Assembly (NCBI RefSeq): GCF_045055655.1 | Contig: NZ_JBANFI010000005.1 | Coordinates: forward strand, 186,001-250,000 | Direction: 5' to 3' | Origin: Marinospirillum alkalitolerans | Lineage (GTDB): Bacteria; Pseudomonadota; Gammaproteobacteria; Pseudomonadales; Halomonadaceae | Length of the DNA: 64,000 nucleotides | In this document: positions 51,335 to 60,200 of the stretch, in pieces | Layout: each line of letters opens with the position of its first letter | Position numbering within the stretch: the stretch's first letter is position 1 | The notes under the pieces: generated by a model | Database searches by the model: none | The model's input: the letters and a program-made list of their open reading frames with translations, nothing else | What the model was told of the DNA's origin: nothing | Program-made: the position numbers and the translations under genes

Positions 51335-52320
51335 TGTTGGCTTCGGCTTCTTTGCCAGCAGACTGGCCCTGGTGGTCGCCTGAGCGTGGGCATTGGCGGC
51401 GCTGGCAGCATCCGCAATGGGCGGCGCAGCAGGTCGATTGTTGGATTTATCAGCTGCAAGAGCCAAGCCGTGTGTTATCAGGGAACAAGCTGGCCAAGCT
51501 GGATCGGCCCTTACAGCAGGCGTTGGCGGAAGGCCGTCGCGGACTGGCGACCTTCGGCGGTGCCTTCTCCAATCATCTGGCGGCCACCGCAGCGGCCTGT
51601 GCGCAATTGGGACTGGCCTCTGTGGGCTGGGTGCGCAGTTTTCAGGCGCTGGATAGGGCGAATCCTACACTGAGTTTTTGCCATCAACAGGGCATGGTGT
51701 TGCGTGCTTTAACGCCGCAGCAGTATCGCCAACGTCATGATCCAGCTTTTCTTGCCCAGCTCCAATCAGACTATGCCGATTACCTTTGGGTGCCTGAAGG
51801 AGGCAGCAGTGCGGCCGCAGTGGCGGGTGTGGCCCGTTTGGACTTACATCAGACCCCAGCAGGCCCGGCAACGCATATCGCCACAGCCACGGGCAGTGGT
51901 GGCACACTGGCTGGCTTGGCTTTGGGGCATCCTCAGCTCAAGGTGCTGGGTGTGGCGGTGGTCAAGGATGCAAGCCTATTCGCACGCCTACAAGAGTGGA
52001 CAGCGTATCAGACCAACTGGCAGCTGATTACAGATCAGGTGGGCGCAGGCTATGCCCGTTGTGATCCCGAACTGCTGGATTTTTGTGTGCAGACCAGCGC
52101 GCAGCTTGGGTTGGGTGTGGAGCCTGTCTACACCGGCAAAGCCCTGCGTGGCTTATTGCGCCATTATCAAACTCAGCCCTTACCGCCCCGTAGCCGTTTG
52201 GTGTTCTGGCATACCGGCGGTTTGCAAGGTGTGGCGGGGTTGCGCTATCGCGGGGTGATCACCCCAGAGCAGGCGGCCTGTTTATTGCCCTTATCTTCAT
52301 CTTCTGCATCGATTGCCTAG
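51334..52320 (+). CDS. PLP-dependent enzyme, ACC deaminase/D-cysteine desulfhydrase family
   Basis: The 328-residue fold type II PLP protein has the Schiff-base Lys in SGNKLAKLDRPL near residue 52, FGGAFSNHLAATAAAC as the carboxylate loop, and the phosphate cup ATATGSGGTLAGLALG. A C-terminal VEPVYTGKALRGL is present. Members either desulfhydrate D-cysteine or deaminate ACC; the sequence alone does not decide. The ATG overlaps the moeB stop (TGATG), which implies translational coupling. With a sulfur-carrier activating enzyme upstream, a role in cysteine or sulfide supply is possible (inference). Confidence 0.88.
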   Translation: MLASASLPADWPWWSPERGHWRRWQHPQWAAQQVDCWIYQLQEPSRVLSGNKLAKLDRPLQQALAEGRRGLATFGGAFSNHLAATAAACAQLGLASVGWVRSFQALDRANPTLSFCHQQGMVLRALTPQQYRQRHDPAFLAQLQSDYADYLWVPEGGSSAAAVAGVARLDLHQTPAGPATHIATATGSGGTLAGLALGHPQLKVLGVAVVKDASLFARLQEWTAYQTNWQLITDQVGAGYARCDPELLDFCVQTSAQLGLGVEPVYTGKALRGLLRHYQTQPLPPRSRLVFWHTGGLQGVAGLRYRGVITPEQAACLLPLSSSSASIA

Positions 52321-52331
52321 CGAAGCCCGAT

Positions 52332-53066
52332 ATGCGTCTAGATCGTTTTTTAACTCATCGCCCTGAACTCAGTCGTCAAAAAGCGCGCCAGCTTTTACTC
52401 GCTGGACGCGTGAGGGTCGGGGGCCAAAGCGTGCAGGATGGGCTGCATCCGGTGGATCAGTGGAGCCAGATTGAGCTGCAAGCCGCTGATGGCTCTTGGC
52501 AAACGCTCCAAGCTGGTGCGCCACGCTGCTATCTGATGCTGCACAAGCCCAAGGGATGTGTCAGCGCAACGCAGGATGCACGCCACCCGACCGTGATGGA
52601 TTGGGTTGAACCTGCTGCCGCTCTGCACTTGCATCTGCCGGGTCGGCTAGATTTTAACACCACGGGTTTGCTGCTTTTGACCAATGATGGACACTGGTCG
52701 CGTGCTCTTTCTTTGCCGACATCTGAGCTACCCAAAACCTATCTTGTTACCACGCGTGATCCGATTGCGCCAGAGACAGAGGCAGTGTTTCGTGCAGGCA
52801 TTTATTTTGCTTATGAAAATCTGACCACCCGTCCTGCGACCTTGCAAGTCATCCATCCGCATCAGGCCTGGTTAACTATTCATGAAGGGCGCTATCATCA
52901 AGTGAAGCGGATGTTCGCTGCGGTGGGGAACAAGGTGGTGGATTTGCATCGTCAGGCCATTGGCCCTGTCGAACTCGATCCCCACCTACAGCCGGGACAG
53001 TGGCGTGCTTTAACGCCAGTGGAGGTTGAGTGGCTGAGACCACTAGAGGCCACTGTGATAGACTGA
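52332..53066 (+). CDS. rsuA: 16S rRNA pseudouridine(516) synthase
   Basis: The 244-residue enzyme has an N-terminal S4 RNA-binding domain (MRLDRFLTHRPELSRQKARQ) and a RsuA-type catalytic domain. The catalytic Asp is in GRLDFNTTGLLLLTNDG, and HKPKGCVSATQDARHPTVMD and YHQVKRMFAAVGNKVVDLHR are further motifs. The RsuA call rather than RluB/E/F rests on length and the HPTV motif and is less sure. It is 11 bases after the PLP enzyme, in the same run of genes. Confidence 0.92.
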   Translation: MRLDRFLTHRPELSRQKARQLLLAGRVRVGGQSVQDGLHPVDQWSQIELQAADGSWQTLQAGAPRCYLMLHKPKGCVSATQDARHPTVMDWVEPAAALHLHLPGRLDFNTTGLLLLTNDGHWSRALSLPTSELPKTYLVTTRDPIAPETEAVFRAGIYFAYENLTTRPATLQVIHPHQAWLTIHEGRYHQVKRMFAAVGNKVVDLHRQAIGPVELDPHLQPGQWRALTPVEVEWLRPLEATVID

Positions 53067-53094
53067 ATCAGTCTATTAAAATAGAGACCAATCT

Positions 53095-53490
53095 ATGTCT
53101 GATTTACGCTCCCAGCACCAGCCTTTTCTGTGCGCATTGATGGCACTGCTGGTATTGCTGTGGGCGCCGTTCAGCCTGGCGCTGGTCTCCCCCATCGCGG
53201 CATCACATGCCATACAAGAAGCGACAGCGCTTTCTGCTGAACTCAGCCCACCCTGCTTAAGCCAGCGAGCTGCTGCCAGCGAATCTGATCAAGCAGTGGC
53301 GCAGCTTTTGGATCACGGATCAGATTGTTGCGAGCTTGGGTCTGGGTGCTGGCAATGTCATTTTTGTGCTGGCTTACTGCCAGCAACGCCTAGAGAATGC
53401 CCGCGCCCTGTCGGCTCTTTTTCACTGGCTGTTGTGGCTCAACCTCAATCGACCCTCTTTCTTCTCGAACGGCCTCCCAAACCTCATTGA
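53095..53490 (+). CDS. secreted Cys-rich small protein (DUF2946-like)
   Basis: The 131-residue protein has an N-terminal membrane or signal segment (residues 11-31, ALMALLVLLWAPFSLAL) and a Cys/His cluster DCCELGSGCWQCHFC (Cys78, 79, 85, 88, 91) with a further Cys102. This resembles DUF2946-type proteins found near copper genes. It ends 40 bases before a multicopper oxidase gene and is 28 bases after rsuA, so it probably belongs to the copper unit. A role in metal binding in the periplasm is inferred. A longer frame of the oxidase overlaps its 3' half but uses an unlikely start. Confidence 0.6.
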   Translation: MSDLRSQHQPFLCALMALLVLLWAPFSLALVSPIAASHAIQEATALSAELSPPCLSQRAAASESDQAVAQLLDHGSDCCELGSGCWQCHFCAGLLPATPRECPRPVGSFSLAVVAQPQSTLFLLERPPKPH

Positions 53491-53530
53491 TCGCTCGCTT
53501 CTCTCTTTTATGATCAACGAGGTATCTATT

Positions 53531-55189
53531 ATGCAACGTCGCGATTTTTTGCGCTTAAGCGCATTGGGCTTTATGCTCACTCCTTTGGCCGCCTGTTTGC
53601 CGAAAGGGCATGATCACTCATCTTCTGCGGTAGATAGCATCGCTCCAGAAATGGACTGGACTGCACTCTTACCCCAGCATCAACCCCTGCAAGCCTTGCC
53701 GCGCATTGCCAATCAGGCCAGTGCGCCACAGTTTCGTGCCACTTTAAACATACAGCCGACCCAGGTGCCGCTGACTACGGATGTGCGTACCGAGCTGTGG
53801 CTCTACAACGGCAAGGTGGCACCCCTGATTGAAATCACCGAAGGGGATCAGGTGGAGGTGGTGGCCAACAACCATCTGGAGCAACCCACCACCATTCACT
53901 GGCACGGTGTCAAAGTGCCTGTCAGTGAAGACGGTGGTCCCCATGATCTGATTCCATCTCACGGTAGCCGCACCTATCGGTTCACCGTCCCGGAGGGCAA
54001 TACAGGCCTGCACTGGTTTCATCCACACCCCCATAATTACCTGGCCGAACAGATTGCACACAGTCTGGCCGGTGCCCTGCTGGTGCGTCCGAAGCAGGAC
54101 CCCATGCCAGCAGCCATTCCTTCTTACCTGTTGATGGTCACTGACCTGCGACTGGATGCCAATGCACGGGTTGCTCCCCATACCGCTATAGACTGGATGA
54201 ATGGCCGTGAAGGCGAGATTCTGCTGGTGAATGGTCAACGTAATCCGCGTCTGGATGTGGCACCCGGCAGCACCTTCCGTTTGCGGATGGTGAATGCCTG
54301 CGCTGGTCGTTATCTGCGTCTGCAGCTGGAAGATCATGGGTTGCAACTGATCGGTACGGATGGTGGTTATCTGGAGCAGCCAGTGGCACTGAACGAGCTG
54401 CTGCTGGTGCCTGGTCAGCGTTGTGATCTGCTGGTACGTGCCAGTGAGCGTAAGGGGCAGACGTTTGCCCTGCAGAAACTGCCTTATGACCGCGACTGGA
54501 TGGGGCCGGTACCTGCCCACTATACCCGAACCGAAACCCTGCTGACCCTGCATACCTCCAATGCCGATGTGCAACCTGCCATCCCCTTGCCGGCTCGGTT
54601 AACGTCTATTCCTTCATTGGGTGAGCCAGCAGTGCAACGCACAGTGGTATTGAGTGAGGAGATGCCCGGTCATGGCGTGGGTGGTGCAACGGATAATCAT
54701 GCCGCTCATGGTGGCCAGACGCAGCACTCTGATCATAACGTCCACGCTGGTCACGCTGGTCACGCTGGTCACGCTGGTCACGCTGGGCATGGCGGTCACG
54801 GGATGATGGCTGGTGGGCATGGCGATCACGGCATGCTGGCTGAGCGTCCCCCCATTCGTTTTATGATCAATGATGAAACCTTCCAGCCAGGACGCATCCT
54901 GTTTGAGGGGCGTGTTGGGCAGGTGGAAGAGTGGGAAGTCTTTAATGCGTCTCATATGGATCACCCCTTCCATGTTCATGGCACTCAGTTTCAGGTGGTG
55001 GCGGTACAGGATGCCGGGGGTGACTGGCAGCCACCAGCATGGCGCAGCTGGCAAGACACCATCAACCTGAAGCCGAATCAGCGTCAGAAAATTCGTCTGG
55101 TGTTTGAACAGCCGGGGGAGTGGATGTTCCACTGCCACATTATTGAACACGAAGAGCTGGGCATGATGGCCAGCATCCTGGTGAAGTGA
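53531..55189 (+). CDS. Tat-exported multicopper oxidase (CueO/CopA-type)
   Basis: The 552-residue laccase-type oxidase should oxidise Cu(I) in the periplasm. The start at 53531 has gagg 8 bases upstream and gives the twin-arginine signal MQRRDFLRLSALGF, followed by LAAC (Cys22), a possible lipobox. Copper ligands are clear: HWHG and HWFHPHPH for the T2/T3 cluster, HPFHVHG (478-484) and HCHIIEHEELGM (534-545), giving T1 ligands His478, Cys535, His540 and Met545. Between the second and third cupredoxin domains lies a His/Gly/Met-rich loop (about 390-435) with HAG repeats. A DUF411 gene follows 10 bases later. Confidence 0.93.
   Translation: MQRRDFLRLSALGFMLTPLAACLPKGHDHSSSAVDSIAPEMDWTALLPQHQPLQALPRIANQASAPQFRATLNIQPTQVPLTTDVRTELWLYNGKVAPLIEITEGDQVEVVANNHLEQPTTIHWHGVKVPVSEDGGPHDLIPSHGSRTYRFTVPEGNTGLHWFHPHPHNYLAEQIAHSLAGALLVRPKQDPMPAAIPSYLLMVTDLRLDANARVAPHTAIDWMNGREGEILLVNGQRNPRLDVAPGSTFRLRMVNACAGRYLRLQLEDHGLQLIGTDGGYLEQPVALNELLLVPGQRCDLLVRASERKGQTFALQKLPYDRDWMGPVPAHYTRTETLLTLHTSNADVQPAIPLPARLTSIPSLGEPAVQRTVVLSEEMPGHGVGGATDNHAAHGGQTQHSDHNVHAGHAGHAGHAGHAGHGGHGMMAGGHGDHGMLAERPPIRFMINDETFQPGRILFEGRVGQVEEWEVFNASHMDHPFHVHGTQFQVVAVQDAGGDWQPPAWRSWQDTINLKPNQRQKIRLVFEQPGEWMFHCHIIEHEELGMMASILVK
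54743..54787 (+). repeat. 9-bp in-frame tandem repeat encoding His-Ala-Gly
   Basis: There are four perfect copies of CACGCTGGT and a fifth ending in GGG. They encode HAG x5 (residues 405-419) in the metal-binding loop of the multicopper oxidase. The near-perfect DNA identity suggests recent slippage and possible length variation between strains. Confidence 0.92.
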
Positions 55190-55199
55190 GGGGTGAAAA

Positions 55200-55643
55200 A
55201 TGAACAGACTGAGATCACTGCTGTTATCTATCGTGCTGCTGGGGTTGTCCAGCAGCCTGCTGGCCCAAACCATGACCGTTTACAAATCGGAAACCTGTGG
55301 CTGTTGCAATGATTGGATTGATCACGTTCGTGAGGCAGGTATTGAAGTGGAAGCGGTGGATCTGATTCACCTCAATCACAAGAAGCAAGAACTGGGCGTA
55401 CCGCCGCAACTGGCTTCTTGTCATACAGGGGTGATGGATGGTTATCTGATAGAAGGCCATGTTCCTGCTGAGCAGATTCTACGCCTGCTGCGTGAGCGTC
55501 CGCGTATCCTGGGCTTGGCTGTGCCAGGTATGCCGCATGGCTCGCCTGGGATGGAAACAGGCCGTGTGGATGCTTATCAGGTGCTGAGCTTTGATCCTGC
55601 TCGCCAGCATTTGGCTGTTTGGGCAGATTACCCCGCGCCTTAA
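55200..55643 (+). CDS. DUF411 metal-binding periplasmic protein
   Basis: The 147-residue protein has a signal peptide (LLSIVLLGLSSSLLAQ, cut near 22). The DUF411 domain has TVYKSETCGCCNDWIDHVRE with its Cys-Gly-Cys-Cys motif, then ASCHTGVMDGYLIEGHVPAE and a PGMPHGSPGME Met/His patch. Such proteins occur with copper and silver resistance genes. It lies 10 bases after the multicopper oxidase, so the two are cotranscribed. It probably binds Cu in the periplasm; enzymatic thioredoxin-like action is not excluded. Confidence 0.9.
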   Translation: MNRLRSLLLSIVLLGLSSSLLAQTMTVYKSETCGCCNDWIDHVREAGIEVEAVDLIHLNHKKQELGVPPQLASCHTGVMDGYLIEGHVPAEQILRLLRERPRILGLAVPGMPHGSPGMETGRVDAYQVLSFDPARQHLAVWADYPAP

Positions 55644-55785
55644 TCTTCTACTCCAATCTTTTACTCCGCCGCGCTTCATCTGCTCTGTTGCGCGGCTTCT
55701 ACTGCCAAAGTCTCGGTCTATGGTAAGCTTCGCTCCCACGGGTGGGCGAGGCTCATCCGCTTTTTTCTGTTGATTGTGGAAAGCT

Positions 55786-57192
55786 ATGTCTCTACTGCGC
55801 CAAAAACCCCGACCTGCCCGCACCAAAACAGCGCCTGCTGTGACCTCGCCTGCTGCCGAGCGTGCATCCTCTCCTCCTGTGGATGATCGACCCGGTGTCG
55901 ATATCCTGCGTTTAAGCCATGAAGGCCGTGGTGTGGCGCGCAGCCCTGAAGGGAAAACCCTGTTTATCACGGGTGCCTTACCGCAGGAGAGAGTCACCTA
56001 TCGTGTGACCAAGCAGCACGCGCGCTATGATGAGGCGCAGTTAGAGACACTGGTGCAGGCCTCGCCAGATCGGGTGACCCCCGCTTGTGTGCATGCCGAA
56101 ACCTGTGGCGGTTGTCCATTGCAGCATCTTGCGCCCAGTGCTCAGCAGCAACAAAAACAGCAGCAGTTGGCGAGTTTGCTCTTGCCGCTGATGCCCGTGC
56201 CGCTCGCGCCAGCGCCGATGCTGAGCGCCGAGCCTTGGGGGTATCGTCGTCGTGCCCGCCTTGGGGTGAAGTGGCGTCGTGATGGTCGTCTGCTATTGGG
56301 CTTTCGTGAGGCCGGATCGTCCCATCTGGCCGAAATCCACCAGTGTCTGGTGCTCGAACCTGAGCTCAACGCGCTTCTTGCCCCACTTTATCAGCTGATT
56401 CCGCAGCTGGTCGGGGGGAAGCATCTTGGTCATCTTGAACTGCTCGCCACGCCAGATGGTCGTGCTCTGCTGGTGCGTCTTTTGCGGCCACTGGTGCGTT
56501 TGGCCTCGCAGGATCGCCAGCTGTGGCAGGATTTTGCGCGCCAGTATCAACTGGTGCTGTTATTGGATGATGGCGAACAGCGCGAGACACTGTTGGCCTC
56601 CCAGCCACTGCATCTGCCGCTGATTGGGCCACGCGGTCCTTTACAGCTTGAGCTGACGCCCGGTGCCTTTGTGCAGGTGAATGCCGCGATTAATCAGGCG
56701 ATGCTGGATCAAGCGTTGCACTGGCTGAATTTACAAGGCACAGAGCGGGTGCTGGATCTGTTTTGTGGCTTTGGTAATCTGACACTGCCACTGGCCCAAC
56801 AAGCCGCGCAGGTGCTGGGTGTTGAAGTCGTTCCTGCTCAGGTGGCGCAGGCGCAGCGCAATGCCGAACGCCATCAGCTGACACAGGCCAGCTTTGTCTG
56901 TGCCGATTTAAGCCTGCCCCTTGCCGATCAGCCCTTTATGCAGATGACGTGGGATGTGCTGGTGCTGGACCCGCCGCGCGCAGGTGCGCAGGCGGTGATT
57001 GAACAGCTCCCCGCCCTGCCAAAAATCCCACGGATTTTGTATATCTCTTGTCATCCCGTGACCTTGGCGCGCGATGTGGCTTTGTTACAGCAACAGGGGT
57101 ATCAGATCGAGCGCTGGGGCGCGATGGATATGTTCCCACAGACAGCCCATAGTGAGGCGATGGTGCTGCTGAGTGCCGCGCGTTCGTCTTAA
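55786..57192 (+). CDS. rlmD: 23S rRNA (uracil-5)-methyltransferase RlmD
   Basis: The 468-residue enzyme methylates U1939 of 23S rRNA. A TRAM domain near 35-95 is followed by an iron-sulfur cluster motif CVHAETCGGCPLQHL. A Rossmann domain has RVLDLFCGFGNLTLPLAQQA, VLDPPRAGA and the catalytic YISCHPVTLARDV. RlmD rather than RlmC or TrmA is favoured by length and the TRAM domain. The start at 55786 has ggaaagct upstream. The condensin operon begins 42 bases after its stop on the same strand. Confidence 0.93.
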   Translation: MSLLRQKPRPARTKTAPAVTSPAAERASSPPVDDRPGVDILRLSHEGRGVARSPEGKTLFITGALPQERVTYRVTKQHARYDEAQLETLVQASPDRVTPACVHAETCGGCPLQHLAPSAQQQQKQQQLASLLLPLMPVPLAPAPMLSAEPWGYRRRARLGVKWRRDGRLLLGFREAGSSHLAEIHQCLVLEPELNALLAPLYQLIPQLVGGKHLGHLELLATPDGRALLVRLLRPLVRLASQDRQLWQDFARQYQLVLLLDDGEQRETLLASQPLHLPLIGPRGPLQLELTPGAFVQVNAAINQAMLDQALHWLNLQGTERVLDLFCGFGNLTLPLAQQAAQVLGVEVVPAQVAQAQRNAERHQLTQASFVCADLSLPLADQPFMQMTWDVLVLDPPRAGAQAVIEQLPALPKIPRILYISCHPVTLARDVALLQQQGYQIERWGAMDMFPQTAHSEAMVLLSAARSS

Positions 57193-57234
57193 GTCCCGCG
57201 TGGTCCTTCACTGTTGAATAGAGAGAAGAAGTGT

Positions 57235-60200
57235 ATGGCAGGCTTACTGCGTATTGTGTTAATTCATACCCATCTGGAAGGGGTCGTAGAGCTGGATCTG
57301 CAAGGCCATGCCAATATCTGTGGCACCAATGCCTCGGGCAAAACGACGCTCCAGCGGTTGATTCCGGTGTTTTATGGCGAGCTGCCGAATAAGGTGGTGC
57401 CAAAAACACGGAAGAAGTTTGATGATTTCTATCTCCCGCACACCAATAGCTATCTGGTTTATGAATATCAGCGTGAACAGGGTGATCTGTGTCAGGTGGT
57501 GTTAACCCGCCGTGCCGAAGGGGGCGTGGATTATCGCTTTGTGCCCGGTGCCTATGAGCCGAGCCTGTATCTTTTGCAGCAAGATCAAGGGCTGGTTGCA
57601 CGCCAGTATAGTGATTGGGCCAGCCATCTCCGCCAGCAACAAAGGCGCGCCTCTGCCAAAATCAGCGCTACTTCTGAGTATCGCAGCGTGCTGCAAAATG
57701 ATTTTTCTTTTTTGCGTGCTCAACCGCGTTCCGCCCAATCGCAGTTACGTCGTCTGGCTCAGGATTTTAGTTTGGTTTCTGGCGCGCAGCGTTTGCGACA
57801 CATGGAAAAGCTCGTCTCTGCTGTCCATGCCAAAGAGGGCAAGATGGATACGCTGCGGACCATGTTGGCGGCGATTTTTGAAGAAGAAGGCGTTGAACTG
57901 CCCAGCACCCAGCTACGCGCCAGTCGTGTACGCGAATGGATTCAGGCCATGCGTCAATCGCGCAGCCTTTCAGGTTTGCAGGCCCAGCTGCAGCAGCTTG
58001 AGCAGGGCGCACAGGAGCTCGCGAGGCTTGAAGCCGAGTTACAGGCGCTGGGGCCACTGGTCGAATCCCAGCTGAGCGATGCCCAGCAGACCCAAGCCAG
58101 CGCACAAGAAGAGATCTCAGCGCTGGAAGCACACATGCAGCAGGCGCAGCAGCACTATCAGATTCAGAAGACTCAGTATCAGGATCAGCTCAGCCAGCTT
58201 AAAAGTGATTTAAAACAGATCAGCCTGCGTTTAGATGATGTGCACCAGCGTTATGCGGCATATCAGGATGCAGGGATGACCAGCCTCGCTGCTGATGTGG
58301 AGCAGCTTGAAGTCTGGCAGCAGCAGGTTGAGCAGGATCAGCAGCATCTGGCGCTTCTTGAGCGTCAGGCCGAGGATGTGAGCCGCTTTTTTGAGCAGCA
58401 ACGCCTCCAGCAGGCTGAAGCCCAGCTGGCTTTTCAGCAGCAGCATCAACAACAGCGTGATGCCCTGCGCGCACAGGAGCAACAGCAGCAGCTGCATCAG
58501 CAAGAGCAGCATCAGGCTTTGCAAGAGCAAGCACTGCAGCGGCTTCAGGATGTCAGTGCCACCTATCAACAGCAACAGCATCAGCTCGAAAAGCAACTGG
58601 CCAGCCTACAAGCGCGCCTTGATTACCCCAGCAGTGATCCGGCGCAGCGTCAGGCATTGCAAGCTGCGCAGCAGCGTGTTGAGCAGGCACGGCAGCAGCG
58701 AGAACAGCATCAGCAACAAGTGCAGCAGCAGGCAAGTTTGCTCAGACGCCAGCAGCAACGCCGTGAGCAGGCCGCCGAGCAGCAGCTTGTTTGTCGGCGT
58801 GCACTCAATGAAAGCGAAGACCAGCTGGCTGATTTAGAGCGCCAGCGTCACCCCAGTGCAGGCAGTCTGCGCGCCTTTTTGCGTGAACAACATCCAGGGT
58901 GGGAGCAGCATCTGGGCAAGGTGTTGCGTGATGAATTGTTGGAACGTCGTGATCTCGCGCCGCAATTAGCCGAGTCAGCTGCAGCGCAGTGCTATGGCCT
59001 TGAGCTGGATCTGAGCAACCTGCCTTGTGCGCCTGGTGCACAGGAAGAGCTGATGCTGGCGCAATCGATAGCCGCAGCCCAAGCCCAGCGGCAGGCCCGC
59101 CAAGCTGAGCTGGAGCAGGCAGAAGTGCACTTGCGTCAGGCCGAGCAGGAGGTCAAGACGGCGCAAGAGGCGCTTGATCAGGCGCAACTGGTTGAGCAGC
59201 AGGCCCAGCAGCAGTTGATCTATGCGCAGGAGGCTTGGCAGCGTTTAGTGGATGAGCAGGCCGAACAAGAGCGCGCGCTAGAGGCTGAATTGCGCGAACA
59301 GCATCAGGCTTGTTGGGCGCAGATTCAAGCGCTGGAAGCCGAGGCCCAGCAAGCCTTTCAAGCTCTGGATCAGCAGCGCGAGGCGCAGCGTCTGGAACTT
59401 GAAGCTGATGCTCAGCAGCAGCGGGCCGAATTTCAACAACGCTGGCAGCAACTGGAGCAAGCGCTGGCTGATTTTCAGCAGGCCCAGCGTGAGCAAGAAC
59501 AAGAGCTGCAAGCGGCCTGTGATGCACAGCTGCAGCAGCGTGAACTTGATCCTGACACCCTGCGTCAAGTGCGCCAGCGGATTCAGCAACGCCAACAGCG
59601 CATCCAGAAAACGCGCGCCCGCAAGGCCGAGCTACTGGATTATCAGCAATTTATCCGTGTGGATTGGCAGCAGCTCAAACCTGAGTGGCTAGAGCAAGAA
59701 GAAGAGCTGAAAAGCCAGCTCTGGCAAGTCGAAGAGACACTGCGCAGCGTACAGCAACAACAGCAGCAGCAAGAGCAGCAGTGCCACAAGCAGCTCCATC
59801 AAGCGCAGAAGCAAGCTCAACAGCAGCGCATCCTTATTGATCAGCTGATCCAGTTGCGCGATCAATGGCGCGCGTTGGAGCTGACTGGCCTTCAGGTCGC
59901 CGAGATCGACCCGCCACGTTCGAGCGCCGAGCTGCTGGATCGAACGCGCCAAGCCTTGAAAGATCAGCAAAAACGCGCTCAGGAGCAGCGTCAAGCCTTG
60001 AGTGCCTTTGAAGGACAGCTGCTCAAAGAGGCCAGTGCCGACTTTAGTGCCGCTTTGCTGAAAGAAAAAGAGCAGCTTGAAGCGGCAGGTCCGGTCACCG
60101 CGCAGATGTGGCTGGCGCTGCTCGCAGATTGTGTTCAGGTGCTGGCCAGCCAGCAGGCGAGCCTCTTGCTGACAGGGCGCAACTATGGTGAAGATTTAAG

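Noticed and set aside
53336..53530. N-terminal extension of the multicopper oxidase
   Set aside because: It overlaps the Cys-rich gene and would bury the twin-arginine signal 65 residues from the N-terminus.
53744..54574. 276-codon frame opposite the multicopper oxidase
   Set aside because: It is antisense to conserved copper-ligand regions, with no plausible N-terminus.
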